A stretch of 64,000 nt of DNA. Source: JAVJRN01 sp040218415 (GTDB lineage Bacteria; Bacteroidota; Bacteroidia; Cytophagales; Cyclobacteriaceae). Where the stretch lies: positions 124,001 to 188,000 of the forward strand of contig JAVJRN010000081.1 in assembly GCA_040218415.1 (NCBI GenBank), read 5' to 3'. The notes below the pieces were generated by a model that saw only the letters and a list, made by a program, of their open reading frames with translations, did not search any database and was not told the origin of the DNA. The translations under genes and the position numbers were made by a program. How positions within the stretch are numbered: position 1 is the stretch's first letter; each line of letters begins with the position of its first letter. Positions 25,719 through 35,764 of this stretch are shown piece after piece.

Positions 25719-28700
25719 ATGAATTTTTCATTAAGAAGGCTAATAATGTTGGCTAGTAAGACTTCTATATATGTTTTTGTCTTTTCGGCAATGACCTTCC
25801 AATTTATCTTGGCAGAAAATTCCCTTGGGCAGGAAATGAGCAAAGTGAGAATTGATCTCACGGTTAAAAATGCTCCATTGGAGACTTTATTTAATTTAAT
25901 CGAGGGAAAAACTGATTTCAGATTCGTGTATGACATCAATCAGTTGCCAGTAGCGCCATTACTTACCTTAAATCGTCAAAATACGAGTGTAGAGAAGATT
26001 TTAACAGAAGTGGCTCGCCAATATGGGTTAGAGTTTCACCAAATTAATCAATCCATTTCTGTAAAAAAAGCTAGTAAAAAGGAACCAAAAAAAGCGACTG
26101 AAAATATTAATTTTCCAGATTACGACATATCGGGATATGTCTACGATGATATAGGCGAAGCTTTGCCTGGAGCCACTATTAAAATTGTCGGTTTGAATAT
26201 TGGTACTGTCACGGATTACAATGGATATTTTAAAATGTCTATTCCAGATGGAGCGGATAAAATAGCCGTATCGTTCATAGGATTTAATACTAAAACCATA
26301 GGTTTATCTGGTCAGACTGAGTTTACAATAAATATGGTTCCTGACATAGAAGCTTTGCAGGAAGTAGTTGTGATTGGGTATGGCCAAAATACGAAAAAGG
26401 CAGTTTCTATGTCAGTCTCTTCTGTATCTGCGAGTGACCTTAAAGATCAGCCAGTTATTTCACTGAATGAAGCTATTGCTTCTAAAATGGCTGGCGTTCA
26501 AGTGTCACAAACTTCCGGAGCGCCGGGAAGTGGATTTGAAATACGTGTAAGAGGAACTGGAACCATTACTGCAGGCAGCTCACCATTGTATGTCGTCGAT
26601 GGTGTACCACTTTCGGATAGAATTCAAAATGCTGGAGGAACTTTAGAAAGTTATTCTGATGCGCCGATTAATCCCTTAAACTCCATCAATATCAATGATA
26701 TTGAAAGCATCTCAGTATTAAAAGATGCGGCAGCTACGGCGATATATGGTTCGCGTGGAGCGAATGGTGTTGTTTTGGTAACCACAAAACAAGGAAAAAA
26801 CGGTAAACCAAAAGTCAGTTTTGATTCCTACGTAGGTTTTCAAAATGTCAATAAAAAAGTCGACATGATGGACGCTTATGAGTATTCAAAACTGAAATAT
26901 GATGGTCATAACAATACGTATTTAGATTTTTTATCAGACAATGACTTAGCTGGTGGAATCAATGATCCAAACAGTGTCCGAGGAGAAAAAGGCGCGGGTT
27001 CTGGTGATTTTAAAATTCCATCAGAACTGATACCTTATGTCAATAATGTACCAGGACTAACCAATACAGACTGGCAAGATGAAATATTCGGAACAGGTGT
27101 AATACAGTCGCATTCACTATCTGTTTCAGGGGGTAATGGTAAAATCGGCTATTATTTGTCAGGTACGTACCTCAACCAAACCGGAGTGGTAATATCTTCA
27201 GGTTATGAGCAATACAGTGCAAGAATGAACTTAAGCGCTGATTACGATAAAGTAAAATTTGGGGTGAACTTCTCGCCTTCAAGAAGTATACACGACAGAG
27301 TGAAGGCAGAAGGACCTTATTGGGCAGATGGCGTCATTGGAACGGCACTTGTTTCGGCACCCATTTTTTCTGTCTATAACCAGGATGGTAGCTATAATTA
27401 TGGTCAACAATCATGGCGTGCCGAAAGTGGAGAGAGCTGGTCGGATTCATATATTAACCCTGTGGCATTGGCTAACCTCATGATCAATGACATATATCAT
27501 AATAGAATATTGGGAAATGCTTACATGGAATATTCTCCCATTTCAAATTTGACTTTCAAAACGAGTATAGGGATTGATGTAAACGACTTTACACGAGAAT
27601 ATTTTAGACCTAAGGCTTTGCCAAATAGAAATTTGGCTTTGGACGAAACGCCGGGAGATGGTAAGCACAGAACCGAAGGTCTTGTCAATGTAGTGCTGGA
27701 GGAGACAGTCAATTATAATATGAAAATAGGAGCTAAGGGTGATTTGAATCTACTCGCCGGAATTACCGCACAAAAAGAAAAGCAGGATGAGAGTTATATC
27801 AGCGTCCGAAACTTCCCTAATGATCTGGTTTCAACTTTGAACGCCGCTTTAACGGTGGACAATGCTGGTTCACAACGGACATCTTGGGCACTATTATCCT
27901 ACATTGGTCGAGCACAATACAACCATGATTTAAAATACTTTTTAAGTGCATCAATTCGTGCAGATGGTGCATCAAGGTTTGGCGCAGATAGTAGATGGGG
28001 GTATTTTCCTTCTGCTTCAGCTGCTTGGGTATTATCAGAAGAATCATTTTTCGATAACGGATTTGCAACTTTTTTAAAACTAAGGGCGAGCTATGGTGAA
28101 ACAGGAAATTTCAATATTGGAAACTTCCCTTGGTTGACGGAATTCAAGCAAGAAAATTATGTACTGGGTTTGGGCAATGGTGGTCAGCAGGTAGTAGGTG
28201 TTGCTTCTGCAACATTAGGTAATGAAGATATTAGATGGGAGAAAACAGCTACTTTAGATATAGGTGTAGAAGTTGGTTTGTTTAATGATTTGATCACCTT
28301 AGAAGCAGATGCATATCAAAGTAACACGACTGACATGCTACTTACTGTTCCAGTACCTGAAGTAACAGGTTTCGGGTCTGCTCTTCAGAATATCGGAGAA
28401 GTGCAGAACCGAGGATTAGAATTTACCTCAAATGTCAACCTGAAATTTGGAGCTTTGGATTGGAGCTTTGGAGGAAACATATCTTTTAATCAAAACGAAG
28501 TAATTAGCTTAGGCCAGGAAGATGCACCCATTATTGTGAGAGGAGGATCTGAAGGAGCACTGTACATCACAAGGATTGGAAATGAGATAGGCTCGTATTA
28601 CACATATGTCAGAGATGGGATTTTTACCTCTCAGGAAGAGCTTGATAGCTATCCTCATATCACAGGTACAAGGGTGGGAGATGCCAAAGTCTTGGATTTA

Positions 28701-29267
28701 AACAACGATGGTCAACTTGATGAAAATGACCGTGCGATCACAGGAAGCTATTTGCCTGATTATATATTTGGATTTAACAGTAGCGCAAAGTTCAAAGGTT
28801 TTGATATGAGCGTGCAGGTTCAAGGAGTTCAAGGTAATGAGGTGATGAATCTCCAGAAAAGGTACATCCATAACATGGAAGGCCATCAAAACAATGTTAA
28901 AGAGGCCGTCAATAGGTACGTCTCTCCAGAAAATATTGGTGATGGTGTTACTCCACGGGCACACAAAGGTTTAACAGGAAATGCAGGTTTGATTTCAACT
29001 TGGATGATTGAAGATGGATCATTTATAAGAGTAAGAAACATCACCTTGGGTTATTCTATGCCTAATGTACTACTAGAAAAGATTGGAGCAGCCAATATGC
29101 GAATTTATGTAGCGGCTCAAAATCCTTTCACATTTACAGACTATTCTGGATACAATCCAGAAGTGAGCGGCAATTATAATGGAGGAGGTCCACTAACGCG
29201 TGGAGAAGATTATGGCACGTATCCATTGTCACGTACGATTACCATGGGTATTAATGTTGGGTTTTAA
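25719..29267 (+). CDS. SusC/RagA TonB-dependent transporter with STN domain
   Basis: 1182 aa. Signal region 1-38, secretin/TonB STN domain at about 44-115 (RIDLTVKNAPLETLFNLIEG), carboxypeptidase-regulatory-like domain at about 136-206 (SGYVYDDIGEALPGATIKI), TonB-box-like VVVIGYG at 216-222, plug to about 345 (DAAATAIYGSRGANGVVLVTTK is split by plug motifs) and a C-terminal beta-barrel ending in MGINVGF. The STN domain means ligand binding is signalled to FecR and the ECF sigma encoded upstream. It works with the SusD lipoprotein encoded 12 bp downstream to import an oligomeric ligand across the outer membrane. The ligand is inferred from the neighbouring diesterases to be a phosphodiester. 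Confidence 0.97.
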   Translation: MNFSLRRLIMLASKTSIYVFVFSAMTFQFILAENSLGQEMSKVRIDLTVKNAPLETLFNLIEGKTDFRFVYDINQLPVAPLLTLNRQNTSVEKILTEVARQYGLEFHQINQSISVKKASKKEPKKATENINFPDYDISGYVYDDIGEALPGATIKIVGLNIGTVTDYNGYFKMSIPDGADKIAVSFIGFNTKTIGLSGQTEFTINMVPDIEALQEVVVIGYGQNTKKAVSMSVSSVSASDLKDQPVISLNEAIASKMAGVQVSQTSGAPGSGFEIRVRGTGTITAGSSPLYVVDGVPLSDRIQNAGGTLESYSDAPINPLNSININDIESISVLKDAAATAIYGSRGANGVVLVTTKQGKNGKPKVSFDSYVGFQNVNKKVDMMDAYEYSKLKYDGHNNTYLDFLSDNDLAGGINDPNSVRGEKGAGSGDFKIPSELIPYVNNVPGLTNTDWQDEIFGTGVIQSHSLSVSGGNGKIGYYLSGTYLNQTGVVISSGYEQYSARMNLSADYDKVKFGVNFSPSRSIHDRVKAEGPYWADGVIGTALVSAPIFSVYNQDGSYNYGQQSWRAESGESWSDSYINPVALANLMINDIYHNRILGNAYMEYSPISNLTFKTSIGIDVNDFTREYFRPKALPNRNLALDETPGDGKHRTEGLVNVVLEETVNYNMKIGAKGDLNLLAGITAQKEKQDESYISVRNFPNDLVSTLNAALTVDNAGSQRTSWALLSYIGRAQYNHDLKYFLSASIRADGASRFGADSRWGYFPSASAAWVLSEESFFDNGFATFLKLRASYGETGNFNIGNFPWLTEFKQENYVLGLGNGGQQVVGVASATLGNEDIRWEKTATLDIGVEVGLFNDLITLEADAYQSNTTDMLLTVPVPEVTGFGSALQNIGEVQNRGLEFTSNVNLKFGALDWSFGGNISFNQNEVISLGQEDAPIIVRGGSEGALYITRIGNEIGSYYTYVRDGIFTSQEELDSYPHITGTRVGDAKVLDLNNDGQLDENDRAITGSYLPDYIFGFNSSAKFKGFDMSVQVQGVQGNEVMNLQKRYIHNMEGHQNNVKEAVNRYVSPENIGDGVTPRAHKGLTGNAGLISTWMIEDGSFIRVRNITLGYSMPNVLLEKIGAANMRIYVAAQNPFTFTDYSGYNPEVSGNYNGGGPLTRGEDYGTYPLSRTITMGINVGF

Positions 29268-29279
29268 TTAAAAGGACAA

Positions 29280-30653
29280 ATGAAAAAGCTATATATAATT
29301 TTATTGAGTGCACTTGTCTTAACGAGCTGTGGAGATGAGTTTTTAGATCTCCAGCCTGAATCAGTGGCTGATATCAAAGACATTTATAAAACAGAGACAG
29401 ATTTTATTCAGGCGATGATTGGCGCCTATGATGAACTTCAAAGTTCAGGTCAATATGGAAGGAATTTTCATTACTTGTTTGATACCCGAGCCGATCTTGT
29501 TGGGGAATCTACAGCAGGTTTTCAAGATGGAATATATTATGAAATCGATCGGTTTCTATTACGTTCTGAGAATCCTTTGATTCAGCAAACGTGGGCTAGT
29601 TTATATACTGGGATCAATCGTGCGAACTTGATCATTGAGAAGTTGGATGAGAGTAGTGTTTTGGCTTCTACGAAGCGTAATCTGAATGCAGAAGCCAGAT
29701 TTATTCGAGCGCTATCTTACTTTAATATTGTTAGAATTTGGGGAGCGGCTCCATTGATAACCAAAACGATCAGCCCTGATGAGGCACTAGAAGTTACTAG
29801 GAATTCGAAGTTGGATATATATAATTTTATCATTGCTGAATTGGATCAAATTAGCACCACACTCCCGGCAGCTTACGATGCAGAATTTGCAGGTAGAGCA
29901 ACAAAGTATGCGGCAAGTGCACTGTTAGGAAAAGTCTATTTAGAAAATGGGGATTACCAGAATGCTTCAACTGTTTTAAAAGAAGTTATTGATGCTGGTG
30001 TATTCGATTTGCAGCCGACTTTTAGCGAAGTATTTCCTATTCAAAATGAAATGAATCCGGAAATTATTTTTGCTGTACGATGGAAGCGACTGGTAGAAGA
30101 AACGAATTTATTCTTCGGGCGTGCCACACTTCCAGTCACATTATCTTCTTCTTTTCTTGACTCTTTTGATACCAATGACCAAAGATTGTCAGCCTCGGAG
30201 ATTGGAGTAATCGGTAGTTATTCCGTTCCTGTGAAGTTTATCGATCCAGCTGGCTCAGATGGGAAAACAGGTTTGGACTTTCCCGTTCTCAGATTTGCTG
30301 ATGTCCTTTTGATGTATGCTGAGGCTTTAAATGAATTAGGCTTTCAACCAACTGGAGAAGCTTTTGATGCATTGAATAATGTAAGAGTCAGAGCAGGTTT
30401 AACCGCACTTACTAGTACAACTATTACCGATCAGCAAGCATTTAGAAATGCCCTTTTGGATGAAAGGAAAAAAGAACTGATTTATGAAGGCCATGCATGG
30501 TTCGATTTGATCCGATTGGGAGATGCGAAGACGCAGATTTTGGAAACATTAGGGTTGACTATATCAGAAGGTCAATTCATTTATCCGATTCCGCAAAGCG
30601 AAATAAACAGAATTGGTAGCGATAGATTTCAACAGAACCCAGCCTATCAATAG
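29280..30653 (+). CDS. SusD/RagB surface nutrient-binding lipoprotein
   Basis: 457 aa with lipobox LTSC (Cys17), then the SusD pattern: FLDLQPESVADIKDIYKTE, WASLYTGINRANLIIEKL and AEARFIRALSYFNIVRIWG. It ends with RKKELIYEGHAWFDLIRLG and YPIPQSEINR. It forms the lid on the SusC barrel and binds substrate at the cell surface. The gene follows susC by 12 bp, and the next gene starts 2 bp after its stop. Confidence 0.96.
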   Translation: MKKLYIILLSALVLTSCGDEFLDLQPESVADIKDIYKTETDFIQAMIGAYDELQSSGQYGRNFHYLFDTRADLVGESTAGFQDGIYYEIDRFLLRSENPLIQQTWASLYTGINRANLIIEKLDESSVLASTKRNLNAEARFIRALSYFNIVRIWGAAPLITKTISPDEALEVTRNSKLDIYNFIIAELDQISTTLPAAYDAEFAGRATKYAASALLGKVYLENGDYQNASTVLKEVIDAGVFDLQPTFSEVFPIQNEMNPEIIFAVRWKRLVEETNLFFGRATLPVTLSSSFLDSFDTNDQRLSASEIGVIGSYSVPVKFIDPAGSDGKTGLDFPVLRFADVLLMYAEALNELGFQPTGEAFDALNNVRVRAGLTALTSTTITDQQAFRNALLDERKKELIYEGHAWFDLIRLGDAKTQILETLGLTISEGQFIYPIPQSEINRIGSDRFQQNPAYQ

Positions 30654-30654
30654 T

Positions 30655-31593
30655 ATGAGATTTTTAATACTCATTTTAATTGTATCACTTTCAGGATGCA
30701 AGCGTGATAATATTGTTCTTGTCAATCCCATTGTTGAAGCACAAGAAAGTAGGCATCAGTTTTTGATTCAAAAGCTGGAAGACTCCAATGCGGAGGATGT
30801 TATGGTCGTCGCACATCGTGCTGTATGGGACGATGCGCCTGAAAACTCGATAAAATCTATCGAAGATGCCATTGCTCTCGGCGTAGATATGGTAGAGCTT
30901 GATATAAGAATGACCAGTGATGGTGTACTTATTCTTATGCATGATGAAACGATTGATCGAATGACAGATGGGTCTGGTGACGTAGCTGGTATGTCACTTG
31001 AAGAAATCCGTGCTTACAAACTCAGAAATAGAAATGGAGGAGTGATTACTGAGTTTTTAGTACCCACGCTAGAAGAAGCGATGCTTGCTGCAAAGGATAA
31101 AATTCTTGTGCGGATAGATAAGGCACACAGCTTGGGAGTGCTTGATAAAGTATATGAAGTACTAGAGGCAACAGAGACCGTTGACCATGCCTGTATATTG
31201 GTGAGTCAGTCCTTCACTTCGGGTAATGTCGTTTTCGAATGGAAGGATATTGTTGACAAGGTTTACTTTTCTCCGGGTGTAGATGCTGATGGTGCCAAAG
31301 GACCAGGGCAAGTTGCCGGATGGTTACAATATCCAAAGGCTGTGGTTATTGAATCATCTTTTGCTGATGACGAAAATATTACCATCGATTGGAATAATAT
31401 TCGTGAGCAAGGCGCAAGAATCATGGTCTATACTGGGAGCAGTGGTTCTTCTGGCGGACATGATGATGATATCTCGTTGACGAATATAGACGAAGGTTAT
31501 GGCTGGCTCATTGAAAGAGGCGTCAATATGATCCAAACCGATCAACCGACTTACTTATTGAACTATTTAAGATTACGTGGACTTCACGATTAA
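30655..31593 (+). CDS. Glycerophosphodiester phosphodiesterase lipoprotein (first copy)
   Basis: 312 aa from the ATG at 30655, one base past the susD stop. Lipobox LSGC with Cys15. The GDPD TIM-barrel signature is complete: VVAHRAVWDDAPENS (H54, R55, E63), MVELDIRM (E81, D83) and LMHDETIDRMT (H96). It hydrolyses glycerophosphodiesters to glycerol-3-phosphate and an alcohol, or a related phosphodiester, at the periplasm or outer membrane. Both GDPDs here have HRA where many enzymes have HRG. Position inside the susCD operon links it to the imported substrate. It is related to the protein at 33513-34442. Confidence 0.93.
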   Translation: MRFLILILIVSLSGCKRDNIVLVNPIVEAQESRHQFLIQKLEDSNAEDVMVVAHRAVWDDAPENSIKSIEDAIALGVDMVELDIRMTSDGVLILMHDETIDRMTDGSGDVAGMSLEEIRAYKLRNRNGGVITEFLVPTLEEAMLAAKDKILVRIDKAHSLGVLDKVYEVLEATETVDHACILVSQSFTSGNVVFEWKDIVDKVYFSPGVDADGAKGPGQVAGWLQYPKAVVIESSFADDENITIDWNNIREQGARIMVYTGSSGSSGGHDDDISLTNIDEGYGWLIERGVNMIQTDQPTYLLNYLRLRGLHD

Positions 31594-31600
31594 TGATAAA

Positions 31601-31640
31601 ACGCCTCCGGCTAGAGGCTCAAAATAACTTTAAACCAAAC
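31601..31640 (+). terminator. Short GC hairpin between GDPD and PKD/PQQ genes
   Basis: Near 31602-31617 a GCCTC stem pairs with GAGGC around CGGCTA, a 5-bp stem, in the 60-bp gap between the first diesterase and the PKD/PQQ gene. It is weak and could be a processing or attenuation site, not a full terminator. Confidence 0.3.
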
Positions 31641-31653
31641 TTTGAATTCGATT

Positions 31654-33381
31654 ATGAAAATTAAACAAACCCTTTTTATGGCCAGTTTGGCCGTGCTGCT
31701 CATTACAATAAGCTGTGGTGAGGACGAACCGAGTAATGTAGCTCCAGAAGCTGCTTTCGCTATTGGAGGAAGTGATCCATATTATTTGGAAGATGTAGTC
31801 ACTTTTACTGATAACTCAACAGACGAAGACGGTACAGTAGCCTCTTGGTTTTGGGATTTTGGGGATAACTCCACATCCACTGAACCAAGCCCAACCCATG
31901 CCTATACTACAAAAGCAGAATATACTGTTAGTCTGACGGTAACAGACAATGCGGGTGCCACCGGCACTGTTTCAAAAACAATCAATATTCGTGACATTGC
32001 TGATGAAAATACGGCTCCTGTTGCAGGCTTTACGGTCGCTGATACCTTGGTTTTGAACGGTAGTGATGTCGTATTCACCAATACATCTGTAGATGCAGAT
32101 GGATCTATTGCTAGTTATGCATGGACTTTTGGTTACGCTATTGGCACTTCAAATGAGGAGAGCCCAACATATTCATTTAATGAAGTTGGAAGCTACGAAG
32201 TAGGTTTGACTGTCACGGATGATATAGGTGCAGAAAGTACTTACACTAAAAGTATTTTTGTAGCTGGTATTTCTTGGTCATTTCCGGTTGGTATGAGTAT
32301 CGAGTCAACTGCACCAGCCATCGGCGATGATGGTACTATATTCGTCACTTTATCAGGCAAAGAAGGTGTGCCTAATATTCATGCTATAAATACGGATGGT
32401 ACTGAAAAATGGGCAATGGAAGTGGGTGATATTATTAGATCTTCTCCAGTTATCTCAAATGATGGCTCTACAGTTTATACTGCATCTTATGATGATAATA
32501 TGTATGCATTCAATGCACAGACTGGTGTCATCACTTGGTCTTCGCTTTTGGGAAGTAATGCCCGATATTCTACTGCGGCATTGGGTTTGGATGGATCTCT
32601 ATATATTGGAACTCAGACCGATAATGTCCATGCTGTAGGTGCTGATGGTAGTCAAAAGTGGATATTCCCAACGGGCGGTGATGTGAATTGTTCACCAGTT
32701 ATAGGTGCTGATGGAACAGTCTATGCACAGTCCATAGATGACTTCCTATACGCTTTGAACCCAGTAGATGGAACCGAAATTTGGAAATATTTCTACGGAA
32801 ACTGGGGTGCTACAGCACTTGCATTGACAGCTGAGGGAAATATCATCGTGACAGGTGAAAAAGACGCTGAGACTGGTGTTATTGCTGCGGTGAGTCCTAC
32901 AGGTACTGAACTTTGGAGTGTAAACACTTCAGCAGTTTCTGGCGGAACATCTACTACAGGCAAAATTGATCAAGGTGGAGCTGCAGTTGGTCCTGATGGA
33001 ACCATATATGTAGGAACAAAAGGTTCAGAACTTTTGGCATTGGATCCAGCCTCTGGTGCTACTAAGTGGTCATATACTAAGCCGGAGTTTGCTGGTGTAG
33101 GTGTAACACCAGCTATTGATAATAGAGGGTTCATTTACTTTGGTGATGACAGTGGTATTTTCACCGTGCTTGATCCAGCTGGTAATCTCGTCTTCGAAAT
33201 GAGTTTAGGTACCAAAATATGGGCATCTGTCACCATTGGTGATGATGGAACAGTTTACATAGGAGCTACGCAAGAAGATGGAACAGGTGCATTTTATGCC
33301 ATCAACTTCCATGCAAATGGTCCTGCCGATTCTTCATGGCCGATGCGTCATGGCAACCGATACCATAACGGAAGACTTTAA
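31654..33381 (+). CDS. Lipoprotein with two PKD domains and a PQQ-like propeller
   Basis: 575 aa from the ATG at 31654; a TTG four codons earlier is in frame. Lipobox ITISC with Cys21. PKD domain 1 at about 30-113 (WFWDFGDNSTSTEPSPTHAY), PKD 2 at about 120-205 (YAWTFGYAIGTS...SPTYSF). An eight-repeat PQQ/outer-membrane-type beta-propeller fills about 205-575, with blades such as DGTIFVTLSGKEG, DGSTVYTASYDDNMYAFNA and DGTIYVGTKGSELLALDPAS. Probable surface-exposed binding protein; no catalytic residues are evident. It sits between two diesterase genes and is followed by a clear terminator, so it closes the susCD transcript. Confidence 0.88.
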   Translation: MKIKQTLFMASLAVLLITISCGEDEPSNVAPEAAFAIGGSDPYYLEDVVTFTDNSTDEDGTVASWFWDFGDNSTSTEPSPTHAYTTKAEYTVSLTVTDNAGATGTVSKTINIRDIADENTAPVAGFTVADTLVLNGSDVVFTNTSVDADGSIASYAWTFGYAIGTSNEESPTYSFNEVGSYEVGLTVTDDIGAESTYTKSIFVAGISWSFPVGMSIESTAPAIGDDGTIFVTLSGKEGVPNIHAINTDGTEKWAMEVGDIIRSSPVISNDGSTVYTASYDDNMYAFNAQTGVITWSSLLGSNARYSTAALGLDGSLYIGTQTDNVHAVGADGSQKWIFPTGGDVNCSPVIGADGTVYAQSIDDFLYALNPVDGTEIWKYFYGNWGATALALTAEGNIIVTGEKDAETGVIAAVSPTGTELWSVNTSAVSGGTSTTGKIDQGGAAVGPDGTIYVGTKGSELLALDPASGATKWSYTKPEFAGVGVTPAIDNRGFIYFGDDSGIFTVLDPAGNLVFEMSLGTKIWASVTIGDDGTVYIGATQEDGTGAFYAINFHANGPADSSWPMRHGNRYHNGRL

Positions 33382-33407
33382 AATAATACACTTCATACTT
33401 CTGTTAG

Positions 33408-33435
33408 CGGGTAGGTTTCGGCCTACCCGTTATTT
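33408..33435 (+). terminator. Terminator after the PKD/PQQ gene
   Basis: CGGGTAGG at 33408-33415 pairs with CCTACCCG at 33422-33429 around a TTTCGG loop, followed by TTATTTAT. The 8-bp GC-rich stem with a T-rich tail is a good intrinsic terminator 27 bp after the stop codon. Confidence 0.75.
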
Positions 33436-33512
33436 ATCTGATTGACTGGTGCTGATGAAGACCAAACACGCTCCTTTGTGAAAACGAGCTAAAAAACCAA
33501 AATCAAAATATC

Positions 33513-34442
33513 ATGACTGCTAAGAGATTCTCACCTTTCTTACTTATCGCCTTTTTCTGTTTCATGTGTGATGAGGTAAGCACCAAAACACCTCAAGACG
33601 ATAATAGAGTGAAGGAAATAAGATCGATTCTTGAAAATCCTTTGGACAGTCAAATATTGGTGGTGGCGCATCGAGCAGATTGGCGCAATGCACCCGAAAA
33701 TTCTTTAGAAGCGATTAAAAGTGCTATTGCTTTAGGAGTCGACATTGTTGAACTAGACGTGTCGCTAACCAAGGATAGTGTACTCGTACTGATGCACGAT
33801 AAAACCATCAATAGAACGACTAGCGGTCAAGGCTATGTCAAAGATTGGACGTATGATTCTTTGAAAATGCTTCATCTCCGAAATGGACAGGGAAGAGTCA
33901 CCGAATTTAAAATACCCACACTTAAGGAGGCCTTACTTGTTACCAAAGGAAAAGTGATGGTCAACTTGGACAAGTGCTATCACAACTTTAGCTTAATCGT
34001 GGAAGAACTTAGAGAAACCAAAACACTGGATCATGTCATCATCAAAGCGTATGACACACCTTATAAGCAAGTAAGGCAAGACTTAGGAGCTGTACTCGAT
34101 GAAATCTACTTTATGCCCATCATGCGATTGGAAAATGTGACCAATGCCGCAGAAGAAATTGCCCTTTACCAAAAAGAAGCTCAACCGATTGCCTTCGAGC
34201 TGACTTTTAGGTCAGACACCTTTGCTATTTTAGGAGATTTTCAAACGATAAAACAAAACGGATCTCGAGTTTGGGTTAACTCCCTTTGGGATGATCTCAA
34301 CGGCGGACATAGCGATAACCTCGCATTGCAAGATACAGAAGCGTCCTATGGTTGGATTGTCAGTACGGGCGCTAACATGATACAAACTGATCGTCCTGAA
34401 TTGCTTATCAAATATCTTCGAGAATTAAAACTCCACAACTAA
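33513..34442 (+). CDS. Glycerophosphodiester phosphodiesterase (second copy)
   Basis: 309 aa with a hydrophobic N-terminus (FSPFLLIAFFCFMC) and a possible, atypical lipid-attachment Cys19. GDPD residues are intact: VVAHRADWRNAPENS (H53, R54, E62), VELDVSL (E80, D82) and LMHDKTINRTT (H95). It resembles the first copy over its full length (same HRAxW start and IQTD near the end), so the two arose by duplication or parallel recruitment. It starts a second transcript with the transporter gene 9 bp downstream, giving periplasmic hydrolysis coupled to import. Confidence 0.92.
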   Translation: MTAKRFSPFLLIAFFCFMCDEVSTKTPQDDNRVKEIRSILENPLDSQILVVAHRADWRNAPENSLEAIKSAIALGVDIVELDVSLTKDSVLVLMHDKTINRTTSGQGYVKDWTYDSLKMLHLRNGQGRVTEFKIPTLKEALLVTKGKVMVNLDKCYHNFSLIVEELRETKTLDHVIIKAYDTPYKQVRQDLGAVLDEIYFMPIMRLENVTNAAEEIALYQKEAQPIAFELTFRSDTFAILGDFQTIKQNGSRVWVNSLWDDLNGGHSDNLALQDTEASYGWIVSTGANMIQTDRPELLIKYLRELKLHN

Positions 34443-34451
34443 TCGATTTTT

Positions 34452-35699
34452 ATGACAAAGCTTCTACACGGACTCTCCCGAGATCATTGGTCTGTTTTTC
34501 TTTCTACCACTTTCGGTTACGGCTTTTACTATGTAACACGGTTGAGTTTTAGCCTAACTAAAACTTCGCTTACCGAGCATAATGTATTTACCACTTCAGA
34601 GATAGGTTATATAGGCTCAGCCTTATTTTTTGCTTACGCCATCGGTAAATTGGTCAACGGCATCATCGCAGATCGAGCCAATGTGCGCTATCTCATGTCC
34701 TTGGGATTGTTCGCATCTTCAGTGATCAATTTTGTGTTGGGCTTTTCAGAGAGTTTTATGGTTTTTGCTATCCTTTGGGGGCTCAATGGCTGGTTTCAGT
34801 CTATGGGCGCACCAAGTAGTGTAGTGAGTATTTCACGCTGGTTTAGTGGGAAAAACAGAGGAAGTTTTTATGGTATGTGGAGTTCCAGCCACAATATTGG
34901 TGAAGCGGTTACCTTTTTAGTCACGGCTGTTGTTGTCTCCTATTTTGGTTGGCAATGGGGATTTCGAGCAGCCGGTATGAGCGCCATGATTGTGGCCACA
35001 TTGGTATTTATCTTTTTAAAACATCGGCCAGTCATTCATCTTGGATCTCTTTCCTCAAACCAACAATCGTTGGGTAAAGAACAATTGGGCGTGTTCGCCA
35101 ATATCAATGTTTGGGTGATTGCATTAGCAAGCGCAGCTTTTTATGTTACCCGATATGGTATCAACTCCTGGGGTGTTTTCTTTTTGCAAAATGAAAAAGG
35201 ATATTCATTAATTGAAGCGGGTTCTATTATTTCCGTAAACGCCATATTTGGCATATTAGGCACTTTTTTTTCGGGTATTATTTCAGATACTTTATTCAAA
35301 GGCCGCCGGAACTTGCCCGTACTTATTTTCGGTAGTCTCTATACCATTTCCACGGCTATGTTTGTGTACCTACCTGCCAATTGGTATTTCGATGTGGCTT
35401 CCATGGCGTTATTCGGTTTAGCACTCGGTGCATTGCTCGTATACCTTGGAGGCTTGATGGTGGTGGACATTTGTCCGAAAAACGTATCTGGTACAGCACT
35501 CGGTTTTGTAGGGATCGCCAGCTATTTGGGAGCCGGAGCGCAGGATATCATCAGTGGAATATTTATCGAAGATGGATTGACGGTAGTTGATAGCTTAAAT
35601 AACTATGACTTTGATCAAGTCAAGATATTTTGGGTATTGGCTGCATTGGTGTCTACTATCCTGCCACTGTTTGTTTGGAATGTGAAGTATCAGGATTGA
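34452..35699 (+). CDS. OPA-family MFS transporter (GlpT/UhpT-like)
   Basis: 415 aa with about twelve membrane helices. The N-terminal half has the organophosphate:phosphate antiporter pattern: YGFYYVTRLSFSLTKTSL (compare YxxYYxxRxNF), GKLVNGIIADR, WGLNGWFQSMGAPSSV and MWSSSHNIGEA. It probably imports glycerol-3-phosphate or a similar organophosphate released by the diesterases. The gene is 9 bp downstream of the second GDPD gene. The exact substrate is inferred from neighbours, not shown. Confidence 0.88.
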   Translation: MTKLLHGLSRDHWSVFLSTTFGYGFYYVTRLSFSLTKTSLTEHNVFTTSEIGYIGSALFFAYAIGKLVNGIIADRANVRYLMSLGLFASSVINFVLGFSESFMVFAILWGLNGWFQSMGAPSSVVSISRWFSGKNRGSFYGMWSSSHNIGEAVTFLVTAVVVSYFGWQWGFRAAGMSAMIVATLVFIFLKHRPVIHLGSLSSNQQSLGKEQLGVFANINVWVIALASAAFYVTRYGINSWGVFFLQNEKGYSLIEAGSIISVNAIFGILGTFFSGIISDTLFKGRRNLPVLIFGSLYTISTAMFVYLPANWYFDVASMALFGLALGALLVYLGGLMVVDICPKNVSGTALGFVGIASYLGAGAQDIISGIFIEDGLTVVDSLNNYDFDQVKIFWVLAALVSTILPLFVWNVKYQD

Positions 35700-35764
35700 A
35701 ATCTCATAATGGAGCCTTTTTCAGTCGGCTGTCCAGTCAATACCTGAAGATATTCGGCTCAAAA